Shown piece after piece: positions 23,426-30,127 of a stretch of 30,127 nt of DNA. Source of the stretch: Candidatus Methanomethylicia archaeon. Lineage in GTDB: Archaea; Thermoproteota; Methanomethylicia; CALHIW01. How positions within the stretch are numbered: the stretch's first letter is position 1; each line of letters starts with the position of its first letter. Position numbers and translations under genes: made by a program. The notes below the pieces were generated by a model. That model made no database searches, had not been told where the DNA came from, and saw only the letters and a program-made list of their open reading frames with translations. The stretch spans positions 1-30,127 of the forward strand of contig CALHIW010000098.1 of the NCBI GenBank assembly GCA_938030905.1. The letters run 5' to 3'.

Positions 23426-24575
23426 TCAATGGTGCGTGCGCTTTGGGCATTCTGGAAGACAGAAGACTAACTCGTGGATTGTTCTGCATCTAAAGGGCTT
23501 GTAGCCCCTGTTTTTGCATGTTGCATAAAATAGCTGCTGCGTTCAGGCGTAAAGTCAAGCTGACTCTGGAAAAGCGGGACAATCTCGTCAATATTGCAGC
23601 CCCTGTTTAAAAATTCGATTGCGACTACTAAACGCATTAAATGGCCTACCCTCTAAGGGCAGGTTTAGGGCTGTCTGTATGCATGGCGGATTCCATTGTC
23701 TTCTTTAAGCAACTTTAAACGCTTTAAAGACACATATTTTTAAGGCATAAATTGACAAATTTACTGTTTAAGCCATGTTTGCAATACACATCTAATTCAG
23801 CTATTAGAATTGGGTTGTGGTTGGTGTTGACTGGAACGCCGGGTTTATAGTTTTCTGGTGGATTGAGTAAGGACGCAGCTGAGCCTTTTAATGTCGCTTA
23901 TAGGTTACACATCCAACGTTTTAAACTCTAACCCTTTCAAAAGCATGGTTTGAGCTGTTTTGTAAAATTGCTTCAGCCGGTTTTGATCCTCTAGTTTTAC
24001 TGGGGCCAAACGTATAACATTGTAGCCTTTGTTTTCGCTGAAGCAGATAAGAGGCTCCGCATTGTAGAGCTTTTTATATGAACCAAAAGTTAAAGCTTCA
24101 CACCATGTCTTACATAGTTTTTGGAGTCAAAATCGAAGTAAAATTTTTCAACAATAGCAGGTTGATCTCGCTGTTTGAAAGGCTGGACAGTAAGCCAGCA
24201 TGAACCAATGTTTTTCTTGCATTCTAAAACGTATTTCTGGAAATCTGTAAAGTTGGATGTCCAGATGCGGTTATTGTTTTAGAAGATTTCCCTTCCAAAG
24301 AGCCCTCTACAGCGAACAATTGCTGTCAAAAATCGTGTATGAACTCATTGTAATTGAGTATAGAAAGCAGATCCGTCACTCAACCCTCCACCAAGCAGAA
24401 TTGGTAAATTGGAAACGTAGCTTCTCAAAACAGATGCAGCAGCGCCTTAAAATTCGCTGACTATTAATATCGTTGACCTTGGTGGAAAACTTCTCCCCGT
24501 CAAAACAGCAGAAGCAGATTCTGTCATCAGCCCTTGCAAGCTCATAAATGAAGGGCTTCTTTGGGTTAAGCATGT
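23426..24575 (-). pseudogene. Decayed archaeo-eukaryotic primase with PriL-like C-terminal domain
   Basis: Minus-strand pieces, in order, read as a mobile-element primase. NNRIWTSNFTDFQKYV and SCWLTVQPFKQRDQPAIVE come first, then the catalytic EKFYFDFDSK with the DxD pair. ICFSENKGYNVIRLAPVKL (the SGxxGxH region, with His replaced by Asn) and NHNPILIAELDVYCKHGL follow. A PriL-like C-terminal domain comes last: CIQTALNLPLEG, GHLMRLVVAIEFLNRG, IDEIVPLFQSQLDFTPERSS, then GYKPFRCRTIHELVFCLPEC with three cysteines, stop at 23426. At least five frame changes or stops separate these pieces. N-terminal sequence up to about 24575 probably belongs to it. Such single-chain primases are typical of archaeal plasmids and viruses. 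Confidence 0.72.
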
Positions 24576-24770
24576 TGTAGGCTATCCCTCCACCCTGTGC
24601 TCAGTCCTTTTCTTTTCAAACTCCAAGATCCTACTTCCAAGCCTTATTTATCGTTGACAGTGACAACTATTGGACTCAACTGGCAAATTTTTCAGGCTGC
24701 TGCTAGTAAGGCTCTTTTTGAAAGAGAAAGATGGGTTGACCTTGTAGATGATTTCTGGGCCATATATACA
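24576..24770. other. Unassigned stretch in the island
   Basis: No supported gene. One + frame reads WQIFQAAASKALFERERWVD (24683 onward) with no recognised family. Confidence 0.35.
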
Positions 24771-24774
24771 TGAG

Positions 24775-24903
24775 TATATTCTGTTTATAAGAATTATAGA
24801 GGATTTAGTTTTTGGATCGGATTACCCCTGGGATGCGGTGGCTCAGAAATCGTCTGATTAGGCAAAGAAAGTCGAAATCAGGCTTTTTCCAGGTTATACA
24901 TAG
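24775..24903 (+). pseudogene. Fragment of an amidohydrolase-family gene
   Basis: A + frame reads IIEDLVFGSDYPWDAVAQKS, then a stop, then AKKVEIRLFPGYT and a second stop. VFGSDYPW is the conserved Asp-containing C-terminal motif of amidohydrolase-2 (TIM-barrel) proteins (FGSDxPW). Only this short C-terminal part is recognisable; the metal-binding HxH region is absent upstream. Called a relic with modest confidence. Confidence 0.35.
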
Positions 24904-24970
24904 GGCTGAACGTTTATATAATTCTATAAATCCGTAATATCCCTCGTGCACGTGTATAGTGGGTTGAAAA

Positions 24971-25673
24971 TTGTCAAAGCTGGAAGATTATAGGGGATAG
25001 CTCCTTAAGAAAATTAAGGCGTTTGAAGATAAGAAGACGGCCCTCGAAATTGGAGTGGTAGAACTTGAAGGTAAGAAGGCGAGGCTGAGAGAGGATGTAG
25101 ATAAGCTTCAGCAGGTGAAAACCGACAGAGAAGCCTCTTTGAAGTCATTAGAGGATGCAAAGGCAAAGGTCATGGAAGAAATTGGCAAGCTTAAAGGCGA
25201 GGCTGAGAGCCTTCTCAAAGGAATAGTTGGGGGGTGCAGAGGAGAAGTATGCCAAAATCCTCCGCGAAACTAGTGCTTGGAACAGAATAGGGAAAAACTC
25301 AGGGCTGAAAAGGAGTTTCTGGAACACGCCATAAAGAACAGCCTAAACAGCTTCAACAGTTAAGAAACAGCCAAAGGTGACGGCTAGCATAAGCCCATAA
25401 AGGCAGCGAAAGCCCTTTTGAAAGTCTCCTTAAACGAACCCCAACAAAACAGTAAGCTATCCGGTGAGGTTAAGGACAACTCCATATATATTTATGAAGC
25501 GGAGGAGGGAAAGATCATCCAAACCCTCAAACACGAGTTAATAGACTGCCTAATAACATCTAAAATCATTAGACCCTCGGTCAACCTTGTAAACATGTTG
25601 ATAAAAGGCTAGAGAAACAGAAATTTACAAAGAAAAAGAGAAAATTGTAGAAATTTTCTCAAAAATTGTTTAA
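24971..25673 (+). pseudogene. Decayed coiled-coil protein of unknown function
   Basis: Starting near TTG 24971 (LSKLEDYRG), a TAG at 24998 interrupts the frame. It then continues LLKKIKAFEDKKTALEI, VVELEGKKARLREDVDKLQQ and DAKAKVMEEIGKLKGEAESL, an obvious heptad-rich coil. A frameshift leads to AEEKYAKILRET and another to NREKLRAEKEFLEHAIKNS. After a further break comes a C-terminal domain: EEGKIIQTLKHELIDCLITS, IIRPSVNLVNMLIK, and after a last shift TEIYKEKEKIVEIFSKIV before TAA at 25671. The architecture (long coil plus small helical end domain) is seen in archaeal mobile-element proteins of unknown role. It is not a protease by any clear signature. Confidence 0.6.
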
Positions 25674-25726
25674 TCATTTTGATGAGTTATTCTTCATTAT
25701 CGAGCTTTCATCTGTTACTTTTCCCT

Positions 25727-27064
25727 TTAGGGCACTCTTACTTCTATTGGCCATGGGGTTTTTGTGTATTCTTCAACTATTCTGCAGGGGATTGAGAGGA
25801 CGAAGGCCCAGCCTCCCAGGTTTCGTTGCCACATCCCTTTCTCAGTGACTCTTATTTCATCTCCTTCCCTTTTTAGATTTCCAAGAAGGAGCCCTATTCG
25901 TAGTGCCACATTATAACCGCTCTTTTTCATTAGTGCTTCAAAGGGTTCTCCAAATTCCCTTTCGAAATCCTTGATTTTTAGCTTTAAGGCGCTAAGCCTT
26001 TCAGCAACATATCTTGCTGCTCTTTCCTCTTTCGCAACATTTCTTCCTCCAGCTATTGGCAGCCTACCTCTTTTCACGGACTTAATGTATTCCTTAACCG
26101 AGCAAGTATTAATGTACTCGTATCCTCCGGTGAAGCTGATTGCCCCACTGCCAAAGCCTAATAGTGGTCCAACCATTTCAAGCTCTACTGTGGAGTATTC
26201 CTCACTCTTTCTGCTGAATGAGTAGTACCGGAGAGGCGTATAGCCTTCATTGGTTAATGTGTGGACTGCTGCATAGTACATTCGTTTAAACTCCTTCATA
26301 TTGGGTTGTTCCTGAACCCTACCTTCTTTAATCATCTTGTAAAATGGTGTGTAATGGGGAACCAGTAGAGGATAACATGTTATTTGATCCGGACCCAACT
26401 CTGAAGCCAACTTTAAATCATGAATCCACGAATCAATCGACTGTTCCGGAAGCATATACATCATGTCAACGTTTATCAGCTTAAACCCCGCATCCCTACA
26501 TTTTTCAACAGCCTCCAAGGATTCCTCAACTCCATGCCTCCTACCAAGCATTTTAAGGTTAGTTTTAAACAGGGACTGGATGCCTATGCTTACTTCATCA
26601 ACTCCACTTTCCCTCAACTGGAAGGCCTTATCCTCCGTTAAATCCTCCGGGTTAGCTTCAATTCCAAACCTGTAATCTTGCGACACGTCAAAGTGTTCCC
26701 TAACGGTTTGTATAACCTCTCCCCATTCCTTATCAATTAAGCTTGGAGTCCCCCCACCAGCATGTATGTCAACAACCCTCAAGCCTAAATCCTTTAGAGC
26801 TTCACCGACCAATCCAATCTCGATCTTCAAAGCTGAAACATAAGCCTTCATCATCCTCTCCTGCCATATATCCCTCACGTAAGGACATGCTGGACACAAA
26901 CTTTTACAAAATGGGAAGTGAATGTAGACCCCTACAGAATTCTTTGAAATACTTTTTGAAATATGCTCTTTAAATTTGACTTCATCCTCACGTCTAAAGA
27001 CGGCTGAGAAAACTTTCACAATTCTTTCACCCAAAGTACCGAAGGCGTATTGATCCAGCAGCAC
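25727..27064 (-). CDS. HemW/HemN-like radical SAM protein
   Basis: A 445-residue radical SAM protein of the coproporphyrinogen-oxidase-like group. The cluster motif is CKSLCPACPY near residue 54 (CX3CX2C with Pro-Tyr after the third Cys instead of the usual X-F-C). GGGTPSLI, GIEANPEDLT, VSIGIQSLFKTNLKMLGRRH and NVDMMYMLPEQ match HemN/HemW order, and the C-terminal winged region ends with a GMWQRNLGGW tail. Close relatives include haem chaperones and haem-modifying methyltransferases, so porphyrin or corrinoid chemistry is likely but unproven. GTG 27064 follows GTGAT by 4 bases; GTG 27073 is the alternative. It is the only intact long gene of the right third, with higher GC than the left part, and it shares promoter elements with the broken radical SAM operon at 28075. 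Confidence 0.85.
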   Translation of the reverse strand: MLLDQYAFGTLGERIVKVFSAVFRREDEVKFKEHISKSISKNSVGVYIHFPFCKSLCPACPYVRDIWQERMMKAYVSALKIEIGLVGEALKDLGLRVVDIHAGGGTPSLIDKEWGEVIQTVREHFDVSQDYRFGIEANPEDLTEDKAFQLRESGVDEVSIGIQSLFKTNLKMLGRRHGVEESLEAVEKCRDAGFKLINVDMMYMLPEQSIDSWIHDLKLASELGPDQITCYPLLVPHYTPFYKMIKEGRVQEQPNMKEFKRMYYAAVHTLTNEGYTPLRYYSFSRKSEEYSTVELEMVGPLLGFGSGAISFTGGYEYINTCSVKEYIKSVKRGRLPIAGGRNVAKEERAARYVAERLSALKLKIKDFEREFGEPFEALMKKSGYNVALRIGLLLGNLKREGDEIRVTEKGMWQRNLGGWAFVLSIPCRIVEEYTKTPWPIEVRVP

Positions 27065-27072
27065 AACAATCA

Positions 27073-27106
27073 CTTAGTAATACTTTGTTAACAGCTTAGT
27101 ATTACT
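27073..27106 (-). promoter_or_regulatory. Tandem operator-like elements upstream of the HemW-like gene
   Basis: On the minus strand, AGTAATACTAAG (27106-27095) is followed 22 bases on by AGTATTACTAAG (27084-27073). Both are halves of a palindromic consensus CTTAGTAWTACTAAG. A TATA-like AATATTTATATT lies just upstream (about 27111-27123), so one copy falls between TATA box and expected transcription start. The same 12-mer occurs at 28044-28055. Confidence 0.5.
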
Positions 27107-27265
27107 CGAATATAAATATTGCGTAAAATAAAAGACGGCTAAAGTAGAGGGAAGTATTTGCTGTTATACGTTATTGACAGAAATTCCACAATGAGCTAGC
27201 TAAATATGGAAAACGTGATATGTGAGGCTTAATTTATGTGGGTGTTGTAGCCTATGTGGGCGTGT

Positions 27266-27732
27266 ATGTTTAGCGGAATTAGGGTTGTTTCTTTTAATTG
27301 TGGGGAACCTTATACTTTGAGTTGAAGAAGAATACATTGTTTTCCATAAAATCTTGCATAAGCTTGGATATAGGTTTGAGTTGGTGAGGTTAAAAAACGC
27401 CTTAAATAATACGCGCTGCCTGTGGGAACATATAAAAACCAAGACTGGGAAAATTTGGAACGAAAACACTCGGTTAAATCTGCTTCGGAAAATGTTGTTG
27501 AATTTGGGGCGTTTCTGATTTGTTTTCTGCTGTACGGTAGTTGCGTGACTACTGGTTATCCGAGGCTGAGTTTAGGGCTTATGATGATGCCGTGCCTACC
27601 TTAAGCACGCTTAAAAATGCTGGTTTCAAGTTAATGGCAATTTCCAACGTTTCATCTCCAAAGAACCTCAAAACATATATAAGAAAGACTGGAATCCCAG
27701 AATGTTTCGATGTCATCATTGCCTCCGGGTAA
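27266..27732 (+). pseudogene. Decayed HAD-superfamily hydrolase
   Basis: From ATG 27266 the + strand reads GIRVVSFNCGEPYTL, a ruined motif I in which the nucleophile Asp is Asn. A frameshift leads to the cap domain EEEYIVFHKILHKLGYRFEL, then ALNNTRCLWEHIKTKTGKIW. Another shift leads to LSEAEFRAYDDAVPTLSTLK then GFKLMAISNVSSPKNLKTYI (motif II region) and CFDVIIASG, ending at TAA 27730. Motifs III and IV are missing, so the 3' part is lost. At least three lesions are present. Confidence 0.65.
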
Positions 27733-28016
27733 GGATTAGGTTTCCTAGAAGGCGTGGAGGTGCTTGGGAGATTATTTCAATAAAATGAAGTATGTTTCTT
27801 CTTTCAGGCAGGGTTAGCGGGTTGGCGGAAGATTGTATAGAAAATTGTAATAGAGGATTTTCTGAGGTTTAAGTCTCTGTGCTTGCCCACTAAATTTGTT
27901 ATTTGCCTACAGGTTTGGGTGAGCATGGAGGAGAGAAAGATCAAAAGTAGAAAGGTTCGCCGCACGTGACGATCAGAGAAGCTACGGATTTTGAGCCAAA
28001 AACCCTACTAAAGAAA
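27733..28016. other. Intergenic stretch in the island
   Basis: No supported gene over about 280 bases. A short + frame from GTG 27966 begins TIREATDFE, like a GNAT acetyltransferase N-terminus, but runs only about 30 codons into the next promoter. Confidence 0.35.
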
Positions 28017-28055
28017 GATTTATTAATACGTATTACATTAAAAAGTAATACTAAG
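28017..28055 (+). promoter_or_regulatory. Promoter of the broken radical SAM operon with shared tandem elements
   Basis: TATA-like GATTTATTAATA at 28017-28028 is followed by ATTAATACGTAT (28022-28033) and, exactly 22 bases on, AGTAATACTAAG (28044-28055). The second is identical to the element in front of the HemW-like gene, and the 22-base spacing is the same. A GAGGTG ribosome-binding site follows at 28064-28069. Confidence 0.5.
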
Positions 28056-28074
28056 GAAGTGTAGAGGTGGAGAC

Positions 28075-29126
28075 ATAAAGTTTTATGAGATATTGAATAA
28101 TGCAAAAGATAGGGAAATCACAAAAGAGGATGCTGTGCTCCTCCTTAACGAGGCGAAAACCCATGACAGACTACTGGAATTGTTTAAGGTCGCAAGCAAG
28201 ATCAGAGGCCATGAAGTTGGAAACGTGTTTAGATTTGACGGTTGCATGGGGTCAATAATGCCATGTACCATTTCCCCTCCCTGTAATTATTGCAGAAGAA
28301 GTGCTAAAACGTGCTCGCCTTACTATCTTAATCCTTTAAAACCTGAGAAAATTGCTTTAGGCGCTGACTCATTGAGGAAATTGGTATAAGAAGAGTTATA
28401 CTGCATGGAAGTACTCTATGGAGTGGGATGGATAGTAAAGTCTTAGAAACTGTAAAGGCGGTTAAATCTGAAGCTAAGCTAGACGTAGGAGTTAATGTAG
28501 GACTGTGTCTTTCAGAGGGAAACTCTAAAAGAACTTAAAAGCCTTAGAGTAATTCTGGTTGGGTCATCGCTGGAGACCATAAATAAGACGGTTTTTAAGG
28601 AGGCAAAGCCTGGCAATAGCCTTGAAGCTAGAATGGAGTTTGCCAGATTGATGAAGGATGCAGATTTAGGACTTTTTAGTGCCATGATGGTTGGTATTGG
28701 AAGTAGCCTTCAAGACTACATTGAACACATCTTCTGGTTAAAGGAGTTGAGAGTGGATTATCTTTTAGTCATTGGGCTCATTCCAGTCCCTGACACACCT
28801 TTTGAAAACCGTAAACCTGCTCACCTTTTGAAGTTGCTAGAGTCATAGCTATCGCCAGACTTATACTAAGAAATGCTGACATAGTCACCATCGGGATAAT
28901 AGGTGGTTCTAAATCATTACCACACGCAGTAATGGCAGGTGCAGATTGGTCCGGAGTTCATGTTCATCAAACTGATTTATTTAAAAGAGAAGACTATACT
29001 GAAGTGAGACATCTAAACGGTATGGAACTTGTAAATTTACTTTCATTCACCATGAAAATTATTAAGGAAATGGGAATGCGTACGGAAGAAACTATAGAGG
29101 AAGCATTGGAGGGGGGTAGTCGATGA
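28075..29126 (+). pseudogene. Broken biotin-synthase/HmdB-like radical SAM gene with CX5CX2C motif
   Basis: After GAGGTG the frame opens at ATA 28075 (IKFYEILNNAKDREITKEDA), probably a mutated ATG. It runs through GNVFRFDGCMGS to CTISPPCNYCRRSAKTC. This gives C-x5-C-x2-C, the spacing reported for HmdB/HcgA rather than the usual CX3CX2C. A first frameshift (about 28375-28388) leads to EEIGIRRVILHGSTLWSG and VNVGLCLSEG, a second (about 28515) to KELKSLRVILVGSSLETINK, EAKPGNSLEARMEF and MMVGIGSSLQDYIEHIFWLK, and a third (about 28845) to IAIARLILRNADIVTIG through to TGA 29126. The order matches BioB/HydE/PylB-type enzymes over about 350 residues. No other family fits as well. Confidence 0.75.
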
Positions 29127-29692
29127 AGAAAACATGAATAAGCTTTCTCATTTCTATAATAATCGTCGCTTCAGTTGCCGAATTATACTTAACTTATCAA
29201 TACTCCTCCCAAAAAGCAAAAGTTAAGGTAGTTGACAACTCGGAAGGGAAGTCCATATCCAGAAAGCTGGAAGAATTGTAAGTCTTTTTCTGGATACTAC
29301 AGACGTACTCTTTACATTTGGTGAGAAAGAGAAAAATAGTCGGCTTAGATATATACAGTGTTCAATGTCCCATACTAACGAGAGCTTCCCCAGAGATTAA
29401 AAATACTACAGTTGTTGGGGAACCTGATGGATGGAGACGCTAAGCATCAAAAAATTAGCTGAATTGAGACCTGACGTAATCTTCATAGCACCAAGTCTTG
29501 CAGAACTAGCTGAGAAAAATTCAAGTCATGATGCATCTACCGGTAATATGCGTAATTTTTAATCCACCCAGTAAGGGAGAGAGACTTAGCTTTGAAATTA
29601 TTCCAATAATTGAAACTGTCTTAGGAAGAGAAAAGAGGGCTTATGAGTTGAAGAGTTATGTGGAGCAGAGGTTTTCAAAGATTACAAATATC
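29123..29692 (+). pseudogene. Decayed ABC-transporter substrate-binding protein (Fe/corrinoid/haem type)
   Basis: ATG 29123 overlaps the radical SAM stop (ATGA). The signal-anchor reads ISFLISIIIVASVAELYLTY after a TGA at codon 5 (where Trp is plausible). Across further frameshifts come VKVVDNSEGKSI, TTDVLFTFGEKEK, VGLDIYSVQCPILTRASPEI then TTVVGEPDG, the motif IKKLAELRPDVIFIAPSLAE, then HLPVICVIFNPPS. These are the hallmarks of the class III periplasmic binding fold (BtuF/FhuD type). Sequence similarity stops near VEQRFSKIT (about 29690), where integrase sequence on the other strand begins, so the 3' half is lost. At least five lesions are present. Confidence 0.72.
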
Positions 29693-29699
29693 AACGCTT

Positions 29700-29889
29700 T
29701 TAGCAGTTTACCTTTAAGGTTCACGAAAAATGTCTTCAAATCTTCTTCATAATCGCGTTTCTGACTTAAATACGCTTTAGCGTTATCTTCAAGGCTAGCC
29801 TTAAAGAACTCGTCTAAACCCTACTTGTAAGCCCTAACCATGCTAGGGCTGGAATAGGTTTCAAGCCACTTCAAACTTAACCCTACCAC
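29700..29889 (-). pseudogene. N-terminal fragment of a tyrosine integrase
   Basis: From GTG 29889 the minus strand reads LSLKWLETYSSPSMVRAYK, an in-frame TAG, then GLDEFFKASLEDNAKAYLSQ and KRDYEEDLKTFFVNLKGK. This is the SAM-like (core-binding) N-terminal domain of archaeal tyrosine recombinases. Similarity ends at LKGK (29707), where the binding-protein relic begins on the other strand, so the catalytic domain is absent. A TATA-like TATAAATATATATAACG lies just upstream (about 29908-29925). The join suggests a deletion or integration event. Confidence 0.6.
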
Positions 29890-29977
29890 CGCGATATATC
29901 TCTCTTCGTTATATATATTTATAGTTTTTATACTTTTGCCACAGTTAACTACCTTTAGTATTGGTTTATTGTGGTTA
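29890..29977. other. Promoter-like region between integrase relic and wHTH gene
   Basis: Strongly A/T-rich, with the TATA-like element noted for the integrase (minus strand). No other feature was seen. Confidence 0.35.
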
Positions 29978-30127
29978 TCATTTTAAGCTCCATAGGTAGG
30001 TTTTTGTTTTTGTGTTGAGTTTTTTTGTTATTAGGCCTTTTTTCTCTAGTATGTTTAGGTAGAGTGGTATTTCGTCTATGCATATTTCCTTTTTGGTTAG
30101 TAGTGTATCTATTATTTCTGTTGTTGT
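29978..30127 (-). CDS. Winged helix-turn-helix protein, C-terminal part (runs off the window)
   Basis: The minus strand is open from the window edge to TGA at 29978, giving 49 residues. EIIDTLLTKKEICIDEIPLY, then LNILEKKGLITKK and a final TYLWSLK read as recognition helix and wing of a small DNA-binding protein. It lies just upstream of the integrase relic on the same strand, as plasmid or provirus regulators often do. The N-terminus lies beyond the window. Confidence 0.5.
   Translation of the reverse strand, partial: TTTEIIDTLLTKKEICIDEIPLYLNILEKKGLITKKLNTKTKTYLWSLK

Noticed and set aside
24257..24573. Two overlapping open frames of 65-67 codons on opposite strands
   Set aside because: Neither has a domain by itself; the region is best read as the decayed N-terminal part of the primase gene.
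25418..25612. HELID in the coiled-coil relic as a zinc metalloprotease HExxH motif
   Set aside because: The second His is Asp, and the context is a helical end domain behind a coil, so there is no support for a protease.
27966..28061. Possible GNAT acetyltransferase N-terminus (TIREATDFE)
   Set aside because: Only about 10 residues resemble the family, and the frame runs into the promoter of the next operon.
29135..29137. TGA at codon 5 of the binding protein as a recoded Trp or selenocysteine
   Set aside because: The same gene has several frameshifts and a lost 3' end, so simple decay is sufficient.
1..30127. tRNA or rRNA genes
   Set aside because: No GGTTCGAATCC-type arm with matching acceptor stem and no rRNA-like sequence were noticed by eye; a covariance search would be decisive.

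Overview
This window is from an archaeon, most likely a thermophilic member of the TACK/Thermoproteota group. That placement is inferred from gene content, not from a marker gene. The supporting evidence is archaeal-type TATA boxes a short distance upstream of (often leaderless) starts, GGTGA/GAGGTG ribosome-binding sites, split transketolase halves joined to an aro operon, a Thg1-like protein, an archaeo-eukaryotic primase relic and an archaeal-type integrase relic. No rRNA, tRNA or CRISPR array was seen.

Layout. (1) 99-2075 (+): a stand-alone tRNA-binding OB-fold protein and a small winged-helix protein, then a ~650-base gene-poor stretch with a possible decayed gene, then a Thg1-like 3'-5' polymerase. 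(2) 2081-5829 (-): an electron-transfer operon of a membrane-anchored HdrD-like iron-sulfur protein followed by EtfB and EtfA. (3) 6532-8296 (-): a GcvH-like lipoyl carrier followed by a single-cysteine FAD/NAD(P)H disulfide oxidoreductase. It is flanked by two stretches holding decayed transposases and hairpins. (4) 9052-19682 (-): an apparently single 12-gene operon running tktN-tktC-DAHP synthase-aroB-aroD-aroE-aroK-aroA-aroC-chorismate mutase-aminotransferase-tyrA. It goes from erythrose-4-phosphate supply through chorismate to tyrosine. The first gene carries an N-terminal winged-helix domain, and a TATA box plus a perfect palindrome lie at its 5' end. (5) 19966-20253 (-): a decayed thioredoxin. 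(6) 20424-23305 (+): a probable osmoadaptation cluster of a GpgS-like glycosyltransferase, a TrkA-type NAD/K+-channel regulator, a HAD phosphatase and an MscS channel.

(7) From about 23,306 to the end the sequence changes character. GC content rises, and almost every recognisable gene is broken by several frameshifts or stops: a primase with a PriL-like C-terminal domain, an amidohydrolase fragment, a coiled-coil protein, a HAD hydrolase, a biotin-synthase/HmdB-like radical SAM protein, an ABC-transporter binding protein and the N-terminal part of a tyrosine integrase. The one clearly intact gene is a HemW-like radical SAM protein at 25727-27064. Its promoter shares a 12-base element, in a tandem arrangement with 22-base spacing, with the promoter of the broken HmdB-like radical SAM/binding-protein operon. 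This right third looks like a decaying integrated element or genomic island. An assembly join near 23.3 kb should also be excluded.

How the genes work together. Transketolase supplies erythrose-4-phosphate to the shikimate enzymes. Chorismate mutase, TyrA and the aminotransferase then finish tyrosine (and possibly phenylalanine via an unlinked dehydratase). The ETF pair would collect electrons from an unseen dehydrogenase and pass them to the membrane iron-sulfur protein and quinone. The osmotic cluster pairs solute synthesis with K+ and solute efflux control.
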